A DNA stretch of 64,000 nt from Bradysia coprophila. Taxonomy: Eukaryota; Arthropoda; Insecta; Diptera; Sciaridae. Every line of letters starts with the position of its first letter. The stretch's first letter is position 1. The notes below the pieces were generated by a model. It was not told where the DNA came from. It did no database searches and worked only from the letters and a program-made list of their open reading frames with translations. Position numbers and translations under genes: made by a program. Where the stretch lies: positions 124,001 through 188,000 of the forward strand of contig NW_023503616.1 of NCBI RefSeq assembly GCF_014529535.1. Reading direction: 5' to 3'. This document shows, piece after piece, positions 11,307 to 22,100 of the stretch.

Positions 11307-13261
11307 AAAACGAATATATAGCCTCAATAAACTTAATAATATGTCACCACATGCAAGACAGCCATCTCATATTGTACCAAATTAGACGAAAAACATTGGA
11401 TGCTCGTTAGCAATGTGATCGTGGATCGATCGATTTTGCCATTCATTCAACAAGTTCTTCATATTCAAGCGTGCATTCCTGAAAGAAAAACAAAATTTTA
11501 CGTCACATCTTGCACATAAGTTATGCCATAAATGGTTTTCACTCACTCAATGTAGACTCTACCGCGGTACGCAGCCAAATGGGCATAATAGGTTGGTGCC
11601 GGATACGAAACTGATCGATTGCACCGTGAAAACAAATGGCATAAGTTGTACGACAGTCCCTGCAGATCGTCTATCGAATGATTTGCTTCGTCCAGTAAAA
11701 TGCAATATTTGGTTGGTTTAGACACACCCTATGAGTGAGTTAGAATCAGTTTTTAAAATCGCTGTGTCTTTCGCAGTGACATTAGACCGTACCTGGATGG
11801 ATTGATGGGACACTAAGTAAAAGTGATTTTCATTCGGGTGTGTTATTTCCGTATCGACGATGGTTCCAGCTGGTACATTGTTGTTTCGGTCTTTTCCACC
11901 GATTTCGGTTTTCCCAGGGAAAAATCGTGTATGATGGCGTTTCTGAACCACGATGATGGTCATTTTAACCTTATGCTCGTAACCTGGTTCAATTTCATTG
12001 CATGCCCTTCAAGGAGAAGTTATAGAGTTAGTTATTAAGATCAACATCTGGACTAGTATATGACCACTAACCGAACCATAGCCATTTTCTCGCTAGCCAT
12101 TACTTGTTGGAACTGGCCCTCGGATACACCATCCCGGTAATATAAAATTTTATTCGGTAAGTGACCGTTCTTCTTCTGGTAGAATCTTAAATGTTCCACG
12201 ATAATTTGTTGAAAATCTTGAATGATTTCTACTCGCGGTCCTTGTAAACGCCAACAAACATTGTAGCAAAAAGCGTTCCCGTCATGCGATGCCGCCACAC
12301 CGACAACACTGTGAATACAGAATCAACATTGATTACAAATTACGGTCATAATGGATTGACGCTAAGACATCTTTACCTAGGAATACTTTTCTGTTCGCCA
12401 GACGGATGGGTGACATCAGCGCCGATTAACATACACTTGTCCTCAAGTATTGGAGACTCGTTCAAACGATGATTGGTTCCGTTGAGCTTGGCGTTGCATT
12501 TTAACAAAATGTTAGATATGGTGCTGCCGTCCTTCCTTTTCTTGAAAACCGTTGTGCCCTTTATACACTGCGTAAGCACACCGATACGTGTTTCAGCCAA
12601 CTGCTTAATTTTTGAGTACATTGGACCAGAATCGGGTATTATGCAGAACAAAATTCGAATTTGTTCATTCTTCGCAAATTCCAATTCTTTTTGAATATTT
12701 GCATCGATGTCGCGAGGGTTAACAGTGTTAACAGAACGCACGTAAGTTGGTTTTTCAGCAAGATTCAGATTGGTCGGCTTACTAATTCTAAAAAACTGAA
12801 GAAAAATCAAATTGTGAAAATTTGAAGTAAAAGAAATTAAAATTTTCGTACACTTGCTGCCAACTCATTTAAATCATTGTTTCGTGTGCGTTGATTCACA
12901 TTCAAAATGGCCCACTTATTGGCAGATTCCGGGATCAAGAATGGCTGTCCTTCTCCACGCCAGACACCATTTTTCACTTCTACAAGTTTGCCATTACCAT
13001 ACACAATACTTGGCGCTTTCAAACATCGTGCCTGGACCTTGGCGAAATTCGTGTCAAGTTCCAATCCGAAACTCCGTACAATTGGTGATTCGTTGTGTTG
13101 TATCTTGTCTAACATGTCCATGATTTTGGATTTCCGAACATCGGTAGAAGTCGCAGCGACCCTAATGATTTTACGTGTCTGATTTTCGGTACATTTTCTG
13201 TTGATAGCCTGCAAGGAAAATTTCATGAGTCAAAACACTTATTCGTTAGAAAACATTATTT
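11307..13261. repeat. right copy of 1,955-bp direct repeat
   Basis: It matches 4531-6485. It holds exons 4-9 of the intact Argonaute gene, the stop codon (11382-11384) and only the first 75 bp of the original 3' UTR. After that the minus strand enters the antisense 3' end of the retrotransposon. The right edge falls 5 bp inside the intron 3 donor region (gtgaac at 13271-13266). Confidence 0.95.
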
Positions 13262-14876
13262 TTTAGTTCACCTGACGATCTGAAAGGGAGCAGTGCTCCA
13301 TTGGTACGACTATGTTTTTGATGCTGTTACCGAGCTTAACACACGGTAAATCGGGTCGGGTAATAGTATAATTTTGGGTTTGAAAATATTCGGCAACTGT
13401 AAGTCGATTGCCATCTTTATCTTTGAATGTTTCTTTATCCGGCACTCCAACCAGATCCACAAATTTATAACTATACATTGTTCCGTCAACAGTGGGTGTC
13501 TTGTAAATTACATCCATTCCGGATAGATGCCGTCTCATATAATTAGTGGCCTGACGTATATCACATCGATATTCGTTCGCCATTTGCTCTAACATCTTTA
13601 CCAGCGAATCATATCGTTCGGGGAATCCTTTATGTGCTATATCTACATTGATATATATATTAGATCCAAGCACCGAACTTTGAAACAGACCCAGCCATAG
13701 TTCGAAAAAGTCACCCAAGTATTCACGATTACTAGCTGGTATGAAAAATGATCGTGCCGCTTGGATGCCCATTTCTAAATGTTTCTGCTGAAATGCTCCT
13801 TTCAAAATGACATCAATGCACTGCAGTGCTCTTTGCGGTGCATCATATTGACGCGTCGAGTGGTATCTGTACGAAAAGATTGTTTTAAATATTTTTAAAT
13901 GATAAATAAAGGCGAGCCAAACCACTTACGTTCTCAATGGGTTCAATGCAACTTCCATATTCTCCGTTTCTTTTATGTTGACGAGGTACTTGCGGACGCC
14001 ACCCGTTTCTGGATGAATAAAATCGACTTCACGCTCAATTTTTTCCAGACTCAAAACTATTGGTGAATATGCATTACGCGCCCCATCAAAGGCAATGCCT
14101 GTACCAGGAAAATTATTTGTGCAAAATTGTTGAAATATCTTCGGCATATTTTTCTTTGGTTTATCTGGCTCAATCGTTACATCGTAATGATACGCTGAGT
14201 CCTTCATTTTGTCGATATTCAGTTTCAGATAGTTTGTTTCGAGTAAACTTTTGAATTTAGTTCCACGTGTACCCGATCCCTTATAGGGACACAGTAAATG
14301 TGGCATTTCAGTTGTTACTGTTGGTTGATTCGAAGATTGGGCTGATGGTTGTTTTCCCGATGAAGCTTCTTGCGGATCTTCTATCTTTTTCGGAGAAGTC
14401 GATGACTGCACATCAGACTGCTTTTGAGCTTGCCTTTTCGGCGATGGTCGGCCATCTTTTTTCTTGTCTGGAGAACCTGATGTTCTCGGCGGTCTTTCTG
14501 CTTTCTGTTTAGGCTGGTGAGGAATTTCGTTTTTCGAAACGTCTGATTCAATCGAACATTGCTGATTTTCCGATGAAATTGTCATTTGAGGATCAGCATG
14601 TTGTTGATTTGCCGTCTTTTTCGGAGAAGTCGATGACTGTGCATCATACTGCTTTGGAGCTTGCTTTTTCGGCGATGTTCGGACATCTTTTTTCTTGACC
14701 GGAGATCCTGATGTACGCGGCTGCTGCTCATTTTGATGTGAAATGGACAATATTGCAATTGGATCGGCACTGAGATTATCTTCTTGATTGGTGTTAGAAT
14801 TTGGTCGCTGATCAGGGTTGATCGATTTTGGTTCACTTTCTGCTCCTTGCGGTGTGCCAGCACCTTCGGGATCCAT
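11382..14876 (-). CDS. AGO2: Argonaute-2-like protein (RNA-guided slicer)
   Basis: RISC endonuclease of the siRNA pathway. Exons: 14876-13930, 13866-13272, 13208-12852, 12795-12377, 12308-12072, 12006-11793, 11728-11547, 11478-11382; 1,015 residues. Residues 1-190 are low-complexity, Lys/Ser/Pro/Gln-rich, with an imperfect duplication (53-87 and 130-164). N domain and linker follow, then PAZ in exon 3 ([21 protein letters not shown] region, about 400-510) and MID-PIWI (about 560-1015). The slicer tetrad is complete: D760 (GADVTHP), E800 (VEIIQDF), D832 ([11 protein letters not shown]), H973 ([11 protein letters not shown]). The C-terminus HPMFFV and the long N-terminus favour Ago2 over Ago1 or Piwi. 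An acceptor (ctttag, 14889-14888) just upstream implies a separate 5' UTR exon. The donor of exon 4 (AGT|gtacga) is weak but the only phase-compatible choice. Coding is intact; the native 3' UTR is displaced by the LINE. Confidence 0.93.
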
Positions 14877-16021
14877 TTTCTTATTATCTAAAGAAAGAAA
14901 GGAACAAATTCAAGTGTGAAATTACTTAATGGAGAAAATTAGGAAAATGCATTGACGTGTTCTTTTTGCTATACTTGCAGAAAATTGTCGAAATTTTTTT
15001 TATTTATTTTACTTACTTCTTTTTTCAACTATTCTGCCTAATTTGTTAAGTTTTGAATTTAATTATTTTAATTTTCTCTATGTTGAACCTAAACACGTCA
15101 CTGTTTCAAGTTTGATTTCGATAATATGAACTTTTTTTAAAAGATGTACTACAAATAAAGTCGCTCTATAAACAAGTGTATCACGCGTGACAGTAATGAC
15201 ATTTAATTTTTTTACCTTTCAACAATTTTAAAGGTAAGTTTACATGACGATAAGTATTACAGTGACGCCGTATATAACGGTCATTATGCTCCCTGCAATC
15301 GTTATTGAGGAAACTATAGATCAAAATTTTGACGACTGACAGTGCGATCGCATACCACAATTTCGTGCTTCCAGGTAAAATAAAGTTTTGTACCATTGGT
15401 CGATTACAACCAGGGCTGTAAACTTAGGGCCATTTTATTAGATACGCGGGAACACACCACGTCTGATGATTTTACATACAAAAAAATGCAACAACATCAC
15501 GGCCATCACGGCGATGACAATAATCACAGTAGGTGAATTTTTGTATGAAATCCGCCATGTTATCATCAAAGAAGCAAACTTCGCGAAACGGGGTAATTTT
15601 TAAATTCTTTGTTAAGAAAACCAATAAACTGAAAATTCGTACTAAAAAGTTGATTGAGCAATTTGAAGTAACCAGGAAACGTTTATATTTGAAGTTAAGC
15701 CAAGTAAAGTCACTAAATTGTTCCAAAAAATTCTAAAATTTGTTGGTGATTTCTCAGAAAAAAAATATTTCGCCTTTGTAAGGTTAGCCAAATGAAGAGA
15801 TCTATAACTGAAGACGTGAAGATTAATTTTAAATTTACGTATTACCTCAAAGTATGACACTTCGCTCATATGCAATATGCAATTACATTTCCTAATCATG
15901 TAAAGCACAGTACTAACGTAAAAGTCCCCATTTTTATTTGGACCCACGGACGTGATGTACTATTACATTTTGTGGACAAAAAGTGCATATGAAAAGAATT
16001 ACAAAATAGTTGCAGATGGGT
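14877..16021. other. upstream region of the Argonaute gene
   Basis: The first bases (14877-14887) belong to the 5' UTR of the ATG exon. Farther upstream, AT-rich sequence should contain the leader exon and promoter, but I cannot place them. Short open frames (15181-15396, 15472-15947) show no domain. Confidence 0.4.
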
Positions 16022-16172
16022 TGCGAAAGAGTTGCACGGTAAAAAAAGAGTTGCATCGGATTAGCACGCTGAAAAAAGAGTTGCATATCGAGTGGTTTGC
16101 CCATCGTCATCTTCATGAATCATGTAACATCAAGTGAAAAGGAAAATCATGAATCATGTGAAAAGGAAAATT
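16022..16172. repeat. short direct repeats
   Basis: The word aagagttgca occurs three times between 16026 and 16085, the last two copies in a larger aaaaaagagttgcat unit. Nearby, atcatg...gaaaaggaaaat is duplicated around 16117-16170. A small degenerate minisatellite. Confidence 0.45.
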
Positions 16173-16272
16173 TATGTTTACTAAATATTTCTCCACCGTG
16201 TTTGTAGAATGATATAAAAGATGATATATATGATGAGTCGCGGAATGACATGTATTCTCGTAACTCCAAATA

Positions 16273-16327
16273 TTCGTAACTTGACAGTTGCGTGTATAAA
16301 ATCCCATAATAACTGTCAAGTTACGAA
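16273..16327. repeat. perfect 17-bp inverted repeat with 21-base loop
   Basis: The arms at 16273-16289 and 16311-16327 (ttcgtaacttgacagtt and its reverse complement) pair perfectly. The loop contains tataaaatccc. It would fold into a strong hairpin if transcribed. No neighbouring gene explains it. Confidence 0.7.
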
Positions 16328-17375
16328 CGTATGAGAATTGAGGCCCAGACTACTTTCATTTTCAATCTTTACAATACACAGTAAAAAGGACATACAAAAA
16401 ATCGGAAAAGGAAACACGGAAAAAGCATAACTTTTAAAAGCAGTAGGCAGTTCTGATTCATATGACCAAGGATCCCGGATCAAGAAGTTGTGTTCTTAGC
16501 TTTCGAGCCACCTGAAGTCACCTGCTCAAGTCGATGTTAGAAAACGTTATATAAATTTTATGAATGAACCGCGACTTCTTCTGCGTTTACATGTCCGATG
16601 ACTGGTGCCAACAACCTATATATACTAGATCAGTGTGGCCATATATGAAGTTATCGATATCTTGCCCGATGTTTTTATTATCTGACAGCTTTGATTTACA
16701 TCTTCACATCAAGCGTTATCGGCTTATGTCAATAAAATAGAGACATACGCTGATGACGTATTGAAAACGTGTTTTAGATAAAAATATAAATACATCCGGT
16801 AAGCCCAGCTTCACAAGTAGCTTATCTTTCTCCAAAATAAATATCTGTGCTTAACACAATTGCAAGTAATTAAGGTCCCCACGCAGTCTGTCAAGGAGGA
16901 AACGGAGGCAAAACTGCATGTTTTTTTTACTGCGATTCCAATTTTTTCTTAGATTGAAATAACTGGTCTGACCAGTTATTTTAATTATATTTCCTTCTCT
17001 CTATTTATAATAACAGTCTATTCGCGATTTGCACGTTCAACAGATGACAATATTTTCTATGTTGGAAAAATTATGATTTTTATGATCAGAGCGAGAACAT
17101 AACTTGCCTTGGGGTACTTGTCAAAGTATTTTATTCTCTTTCAACATGTTATACGATGCGAGCGAGTGGACCGAAGATCAGTTTATTATAACCTTGGGGT
17201 ACTTGCCAAATATTTCATGATATAAGCAAATGACATAAGTATATGTTAAACTTTTGCTCACTACACCGAATTTTGCTCATCGCCGATAGATTTGGAGAAA
17301 CAAATATAATTCAGACCAATTAAATATTTTAACTTGCCTTGCGGGATGTGTCAAAATAATATATGAAAAAATATT

Positions 17376-17416
17376 CTGATCATAACAGCCTATTATGCAT
17401 AGACTGTTATGATCAG
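17376..17416. repeat. 13-bp perfect inverted repeat (ctgatcataacag)
   Basis: Arms 17376-17388 and 17404-17416 pair perfectly around a 15-base loop. Pairing extends outward (aatattc on both sides) with a small bulge. The right-arm sequence gatcagagcga also occurs alone near 17083. Confidence 0.6.
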
Positions 17417-17529
17417 AGCGAATATTTATAACTTGCCTTGCTGTATATTTTCATAAAAGAGAATGTCGAAAAGCGTGTTCACCCAGTTAAATTAACCAAT
17501 GAATGTACAAACCAGGCATGGTCTGTCCA

Positions 17530-17640
17530 TACAAACTGGAGGAAATAGCGAATTCATATAAACAAACTCATCTTTCAATGAAAATCATTGAGAGGTGAGT
17601 TTCTTTATATGAAATCGTTTTTTCCTCCGCTCCATACAAA
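17530..17640. repeat. about 110-bp palindromic element
   Basis: The left arm (ccatacaaactggaggaaat through actcatctttcaatg) pairs with the right arm, which reads atggagcggaggaaaaaacg through actcacctctcaatg when reverse-complemented. Arms are roughly 50 bp with about 80 percent pairing by eye and a loop of a few bases. A half copy occurs at 30506-30570. Confidence 0.7.
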
Positions 17641-17978
17641 TTTTTACCAACTGGTCATTTTTCTCTCTTTTACGCTCTTTTAACGCTTTTAATCCAATTT
17701 TTGACATATCTCCCAAGGCAAGTTAAAATACTGGTCTGAAATAATAATATATTTCCTTCTCTCCCATCAATAAAATTTCATATTGTAAACTTCCACGAAT
17801 GCATGGCCAACTTCAGTGGGCACTTAAAACGTCATTTATGATGAAATAAACAAAAAAAAAACGCTCGGCAGATCCATGAAAAAATAAATATTGCAAAACT
17901 GAATTTAAAGTCTCCTTCGAAATTCACAGGCATATTGGTGATCATACCAAAATATTATACAAGTCAACGAAATAGAAG

Positions 17979-19037
17979 ATGGATGGGTGGACATTGCTTT
18001 ACAAAACGGTCGACAGGGCCATCGATTCAAAGTCCGATGTTTTGGTAGCCGTCGTGCATTGGCAGTTATTACGAGTTGGCATGAAGTGCATTGGAATCGG
18101 GGACGATGTACTTAATGACATACGCTTAATCGAACGATTTCTGGTTATTCAATTCTTTTCCAATTCTTTCTTCAGAAAACGTTGTCAAATTCAGACCAAG
18201 AATCGGAACTATTACCTGACGGATGGAACATAAACAAAGTCTCGTACGCTCTACGGTATAAATACAACAACGAAGTTTTCGTTCTTCTCGGAACGGTGTT
18301 GGAGGACTCTATTGTGTTCAATCTTTTGGTATTACAATTTTCCGCCTATACCTAGTCCACAGTGTTAACCGACAACAATTTTAGAATGGAAAGTCATTGG
18401 AAGTGTCCAACGCATCTTTCGTTTTGGATGCAACTGTTGCTTCACTAAAAGGACAGCTCAGTGCTTTAGTACCGGATATCGAGCCCGTCATAAGTCGTTT
18501 ACAAAAGGAGCTTTTCGAACCAGTAAGTAAATTGCATTACATACGGTTCTGTCGTACTCTGTGACATCGGCATTTTAGGTACTCTCCACGAACAAGAAAA
18601 CGTCAGAGACTCAAACTGCCCGACCTGTACAGCCGAATGTACCGTTATCCCGTTACCCCGAACCACCTTATGGTCTTTTAGCAGACAGGTCACAGTCACA
18701 ATCCAGCATGTAAGCAAAGCACGAAGGTATTTCGTCAAGAATCCAGCTCTGATCCACTCTCTTTCGGAACAGATTGCGCGATTTACGCGACATCGGAAGA
18801 AATGATCTTGATCCATTGGGAGGTCGATTTGGCAGTGGCGGTGGTATGCTTTTCAATCCACCAGGCTTGCGACATCCACAAAATTTCATGCCCGGAATGC
18901 CCGGAGCTCTGCCTGGTGCTCGATTCGATCCGATGAATCCACCGGAAGTTGAGCGACAGCGACAGAATAGTAGAGACTTTGATCATTTTCGTCCACCGGG
19001 CGGAGGATCAAGTTTTTATGATGATATGTTCATGTAG
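17979..19037 (+). CDS. PI31: proteasome inhibitor PI31 (PSMF1)
   Basis: Regulator of the 20S proteasome and an adaptor for proteasome transport. Exons: 17979-18107, 18176-18328, 18385-18522, 18579-18709, 18773-19037; 271 residues, the usual length for PI31. The N-terminal FP domain is clear: GWTLLYKTVDRAI, LVAVVHWQLL and MKCIGIGDD, then LLPDGWN. The middle has a helical stretch (LQKELFEP) and the C-terminal third is Gly/Pro/Met-rich and ends YDDMFM, the tail that contacts the proteasome in PI31 proteins. The start ATG at 17979 gives the FP domain its usual N-terminal position. The donor of exon 1 (GAT|gtactt) is non-ideal; exons 3 and 4 use gtaagt and gtaagc. It converges with SHPRH, with 77 bp between stop codons. 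Confidence 0.94.
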
Positions 19038-19085
19038 ATGCTTGCCATCCGATTACGGAGAAATGGATTGAATCGATCGATCAAC

Positions 19086-19091
19086 AATAAA
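19086..19091 (+). promoter_or_regulatory. poly(A) signal of PI31
   Basis: AATAAA 49 bp past the PI31 stop. The cleavage site should fall at about 19100-19120, at or inside the last SHPRH codons on the other strand, so the two transcripts probably overlap at their 3' ends. Confidence 0.75.
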
Positions 19092-19114
19092 ATTTGGATT
19101 ATGAAATCGTAAAT

Positions 19115-22100
19115 CTAATTTATTTTAGTTAAAGTGAAGAGATCTTTTAAGTTGTCGACGGTGACTTCCTTTGTTTTCCATTTGCCGGTCTTGTCATTGG
19201 AAATTGTATTGAAAATGGTTTCCTCAATGGTGTTGAGCACAATGAATCGATGGACAAACGTAGGTCTATCAAAAACAAAAGTGACGTTGACAACATTCCA
19301 CATCCAAAATATTTGAAATAGTTACTTGGTTTGCCCTATGCGATGGATTCGATTAATTGCTTGAAACTCTTCGGCTGGATTGAGAATTGGCTCTACCAAA
19401 AAAACGTGTGTGGCCTCGATCAAATTCAGTCCTTTCGAACCGCACATCAGCGGCAACAGTAGACACGTGACCTTGAGGTCTTTCTGTAAGGCGAGAAATT
19501 TTTGACCAACCACGCAATCAAATGTCTATCACCAACTGACCTTGAACTCATTAATACTTTTGTGGAAATTTGTTGACTTAGTTCTAAATTCAATGCTGTT
19601 CTCAGCCAGTGCTGATGCCACAACATTCAGTATCGTCTCCCAATGAGAGAAAATGATAATTTTTACGTTGGAATCTTCATTCCGCAATTTTAGCGTTGTC
19701 CGGACAATTTCTTGGATTTTTTGAGAATAATGTCCGACAATAACAATCGATTCATCGGTGGTCTGGTCCTTTCGTTTACAGGTGACGAAGTGAATTCTAA
19801 AATAATTAAATTTACTGAGCTGTGCTGGAATGTTACGAGTAACAAGGGTTCGGTAGACTCACTCGCTCACTTTCTGTTGATGACGACAGATGCAACATTT
19901 GTAAGAAACATTCCTGTTGATTTGATTGTTGCGCAAGAAGCAATCGTCGCAAATGTGATGACCACACTGCAGGACACAGTACTGTTTGGAAAGAAAGGGC
20001 AAATTGAATCGTGATTTTAGAGTTGATTTACCCCATTAAATCTACCTTCGTTGTCGGAATCTCTTTGCATATAGGACATGCGTCAGGTTCTTCCTTGTTT
20101 TGCAAATGTTTCAGGTATTTCAACACTCCTTGGATTCGAATGAAGTCTAATTCGGCGATTTCCTTATCTTGTCTTAATTCTATGAAGGTGTCATGTACCT
20201 ACAAGACGCGTATGTTCGAATCGATTCAAGCGGACCGAAATTGAAATCAGCCTACCTCATACTTGGACACTTTCAGTTTCGATTTTGTGGGTTCGTCTTC
20301 GAGATCGGGATCATAGATCTGCATGCGGGATTTGCACATTTTTAGTTCATCGTATGCGGCTGCTGAATGGTTGATTTCAACCCAATACTGGCTGTATTTC
20401 TGTGAAAATATTTTTTTTTAAACTAACTTGCTGATGCATCTAACAAGCTGCGTCTCACCAACCTTGTATTCATCTTTGATCAATTCAATCACTTGCAAAT
20501 GCAATTCACCATCGTTAACAATGGTTTCATTAGAGTCTCGCTTGGCAAACGAATAAATTACTGGAAGGAAAAGGAATATTTTAAGAAATGCGAATTTCGA
20601 ATCCTGACCCATACGTACCACGTAACATAGTTTCCTGATAAGATGGATTCCAGTTTCCAACATTTTCTTTGGCGTCATCGACGAATGTCTTAGAGAAAAT
20701 TAGACATTCGTACTTTAGAAGGACTTGTTTCACTTGACACAATAGACAAGGTGATGACTTTTTCGGTTTGGGTGCTTTCTGTTAAGAGAGAGATATTGAA
20801 AACGTAGCCGGGACAACAACTACGGATGAGCTCACCGTTTCGCCCTCTTCTTCCTTGTTTAAATGACACTCAAAGGCTGACTTAACCAAGAAATCAACCT
20901 GTCGAAGATTATCAGGGTCAAGACCACTTCGTGGTTTCAAATTGGCAGAAAAGAATTCAAGTTTCTTAAACCATTTCTGGACTTCCTTTCTTTCTTTTTC
21001 AATTTTGTCCAACCATGTTCCCACTACATACATTATTCCGTGCGTCGACGAGACACTAGAATGCATAGAATGTAAAAAAACGAAAAGTTTTTGAATGAGC
21101 TGCCCGTATACCTTTCGATGCATGCATTTTGGTAATTACGAAGATCATTGAAAATTCGGTCCATCAATTGTTGTTCGAATTTGCCATTAAAGCCCTGCAA
21201 AAACTCAGTCCACCAATTGAATTTGCTGTCCCATGCCTTGTTCGTTAGGGCGATGATTTCAGTTTCTACTTTTTGTTGATGGTCCCGTTCGGCTTGCACC
21301 TGTGAACGTGATAAAATTCGTCCTGGATTCATCCTCTACATTGAAGGTCAGTACTTACCAGATTTTTTGAGTTTTCCAAATACTTTTTCTCCAATCTTTC
21401 AAGTTCTTTAGTGTACTCATCGACTTTCTCAGTCGAAACATTTTCCACTTCATTGATTTCGAGTAAATTATACAGGGCATGCACTTGTAGCAGAGAATCG
21501 ACACTGCAGTGAAGATAATGTAAAGATTTTCGTTCGCCAATTAATTTTGACCAAATTCTTACCAAATTGTTTCCGTATAATCTTTCGCCCAGCGAAGGAC
21601 ACTCTCATACATTTTCCTGGCTAAATCAAATTCGTCTTTTATGATGTGCAGCGCCGCTAAACCTGCAGTGAAAATACCATTTCAATGTGGTTCCTCAAAG
21701 GGACAAATTACCACCTACCGTTCAGACACGATGTGATCATTCTCAATCGTTCCTTACAATTGATTTCGTTGGTATTCGTCATATGTTTCAGTAGCTCATC
21801 GGGAGTAAGCACTTTCTTGACGCCTGGTTCTTGTCTGGATTTTCTCTGGAAAACTGTCGGCACAGTGCAATCTTGTCGTAGTTTGAGTAGTGGGGTCATA
21901 ATCTACGGTTAAGCAATTGAATTGATGAGTAACGGTTTAACACTGCATCGAGTAGCACATTCTTTACCAATTTTAGCGTTTTTGGATTCATCTTAAACAT
22001 GGACAAAGATTTGCCCAATTTTTGCGCTTTTTCGAAAAATGCATTTGCACACTGGTTATGCTGATCGGCATAGAAAAATGCTTGCGTATCGCACATGGTG

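Larger units (their letters stand above)
16955..17790. repeat. repeat mosaic with aacttgccttg motifs
   Basis: A degenerate unit beginning (aactt)gccttggggtacttg recurs at 17101, 17191, 17331 and 17430, and in inverse at about 17702-17726. The borders share a second direct repeat, actggtctga followed by tatttccttctctc (about 16961 and 17728). Inside are two hairpins, at 17376-17416 and 17530-17640. Probably a non-autonomous element or nested elements. Confidence 0.55.

Noticed and set aside
4531..13261. LTR retrotransposon interpretation of the 1,955-bp direct repeats
   Set aside because: The repeats contain spliced host Argonaute exons rather than promoter/poly(A) LTR features, and the internal element is a complete LINE with its own tail and no integrase, protease or RNase H.
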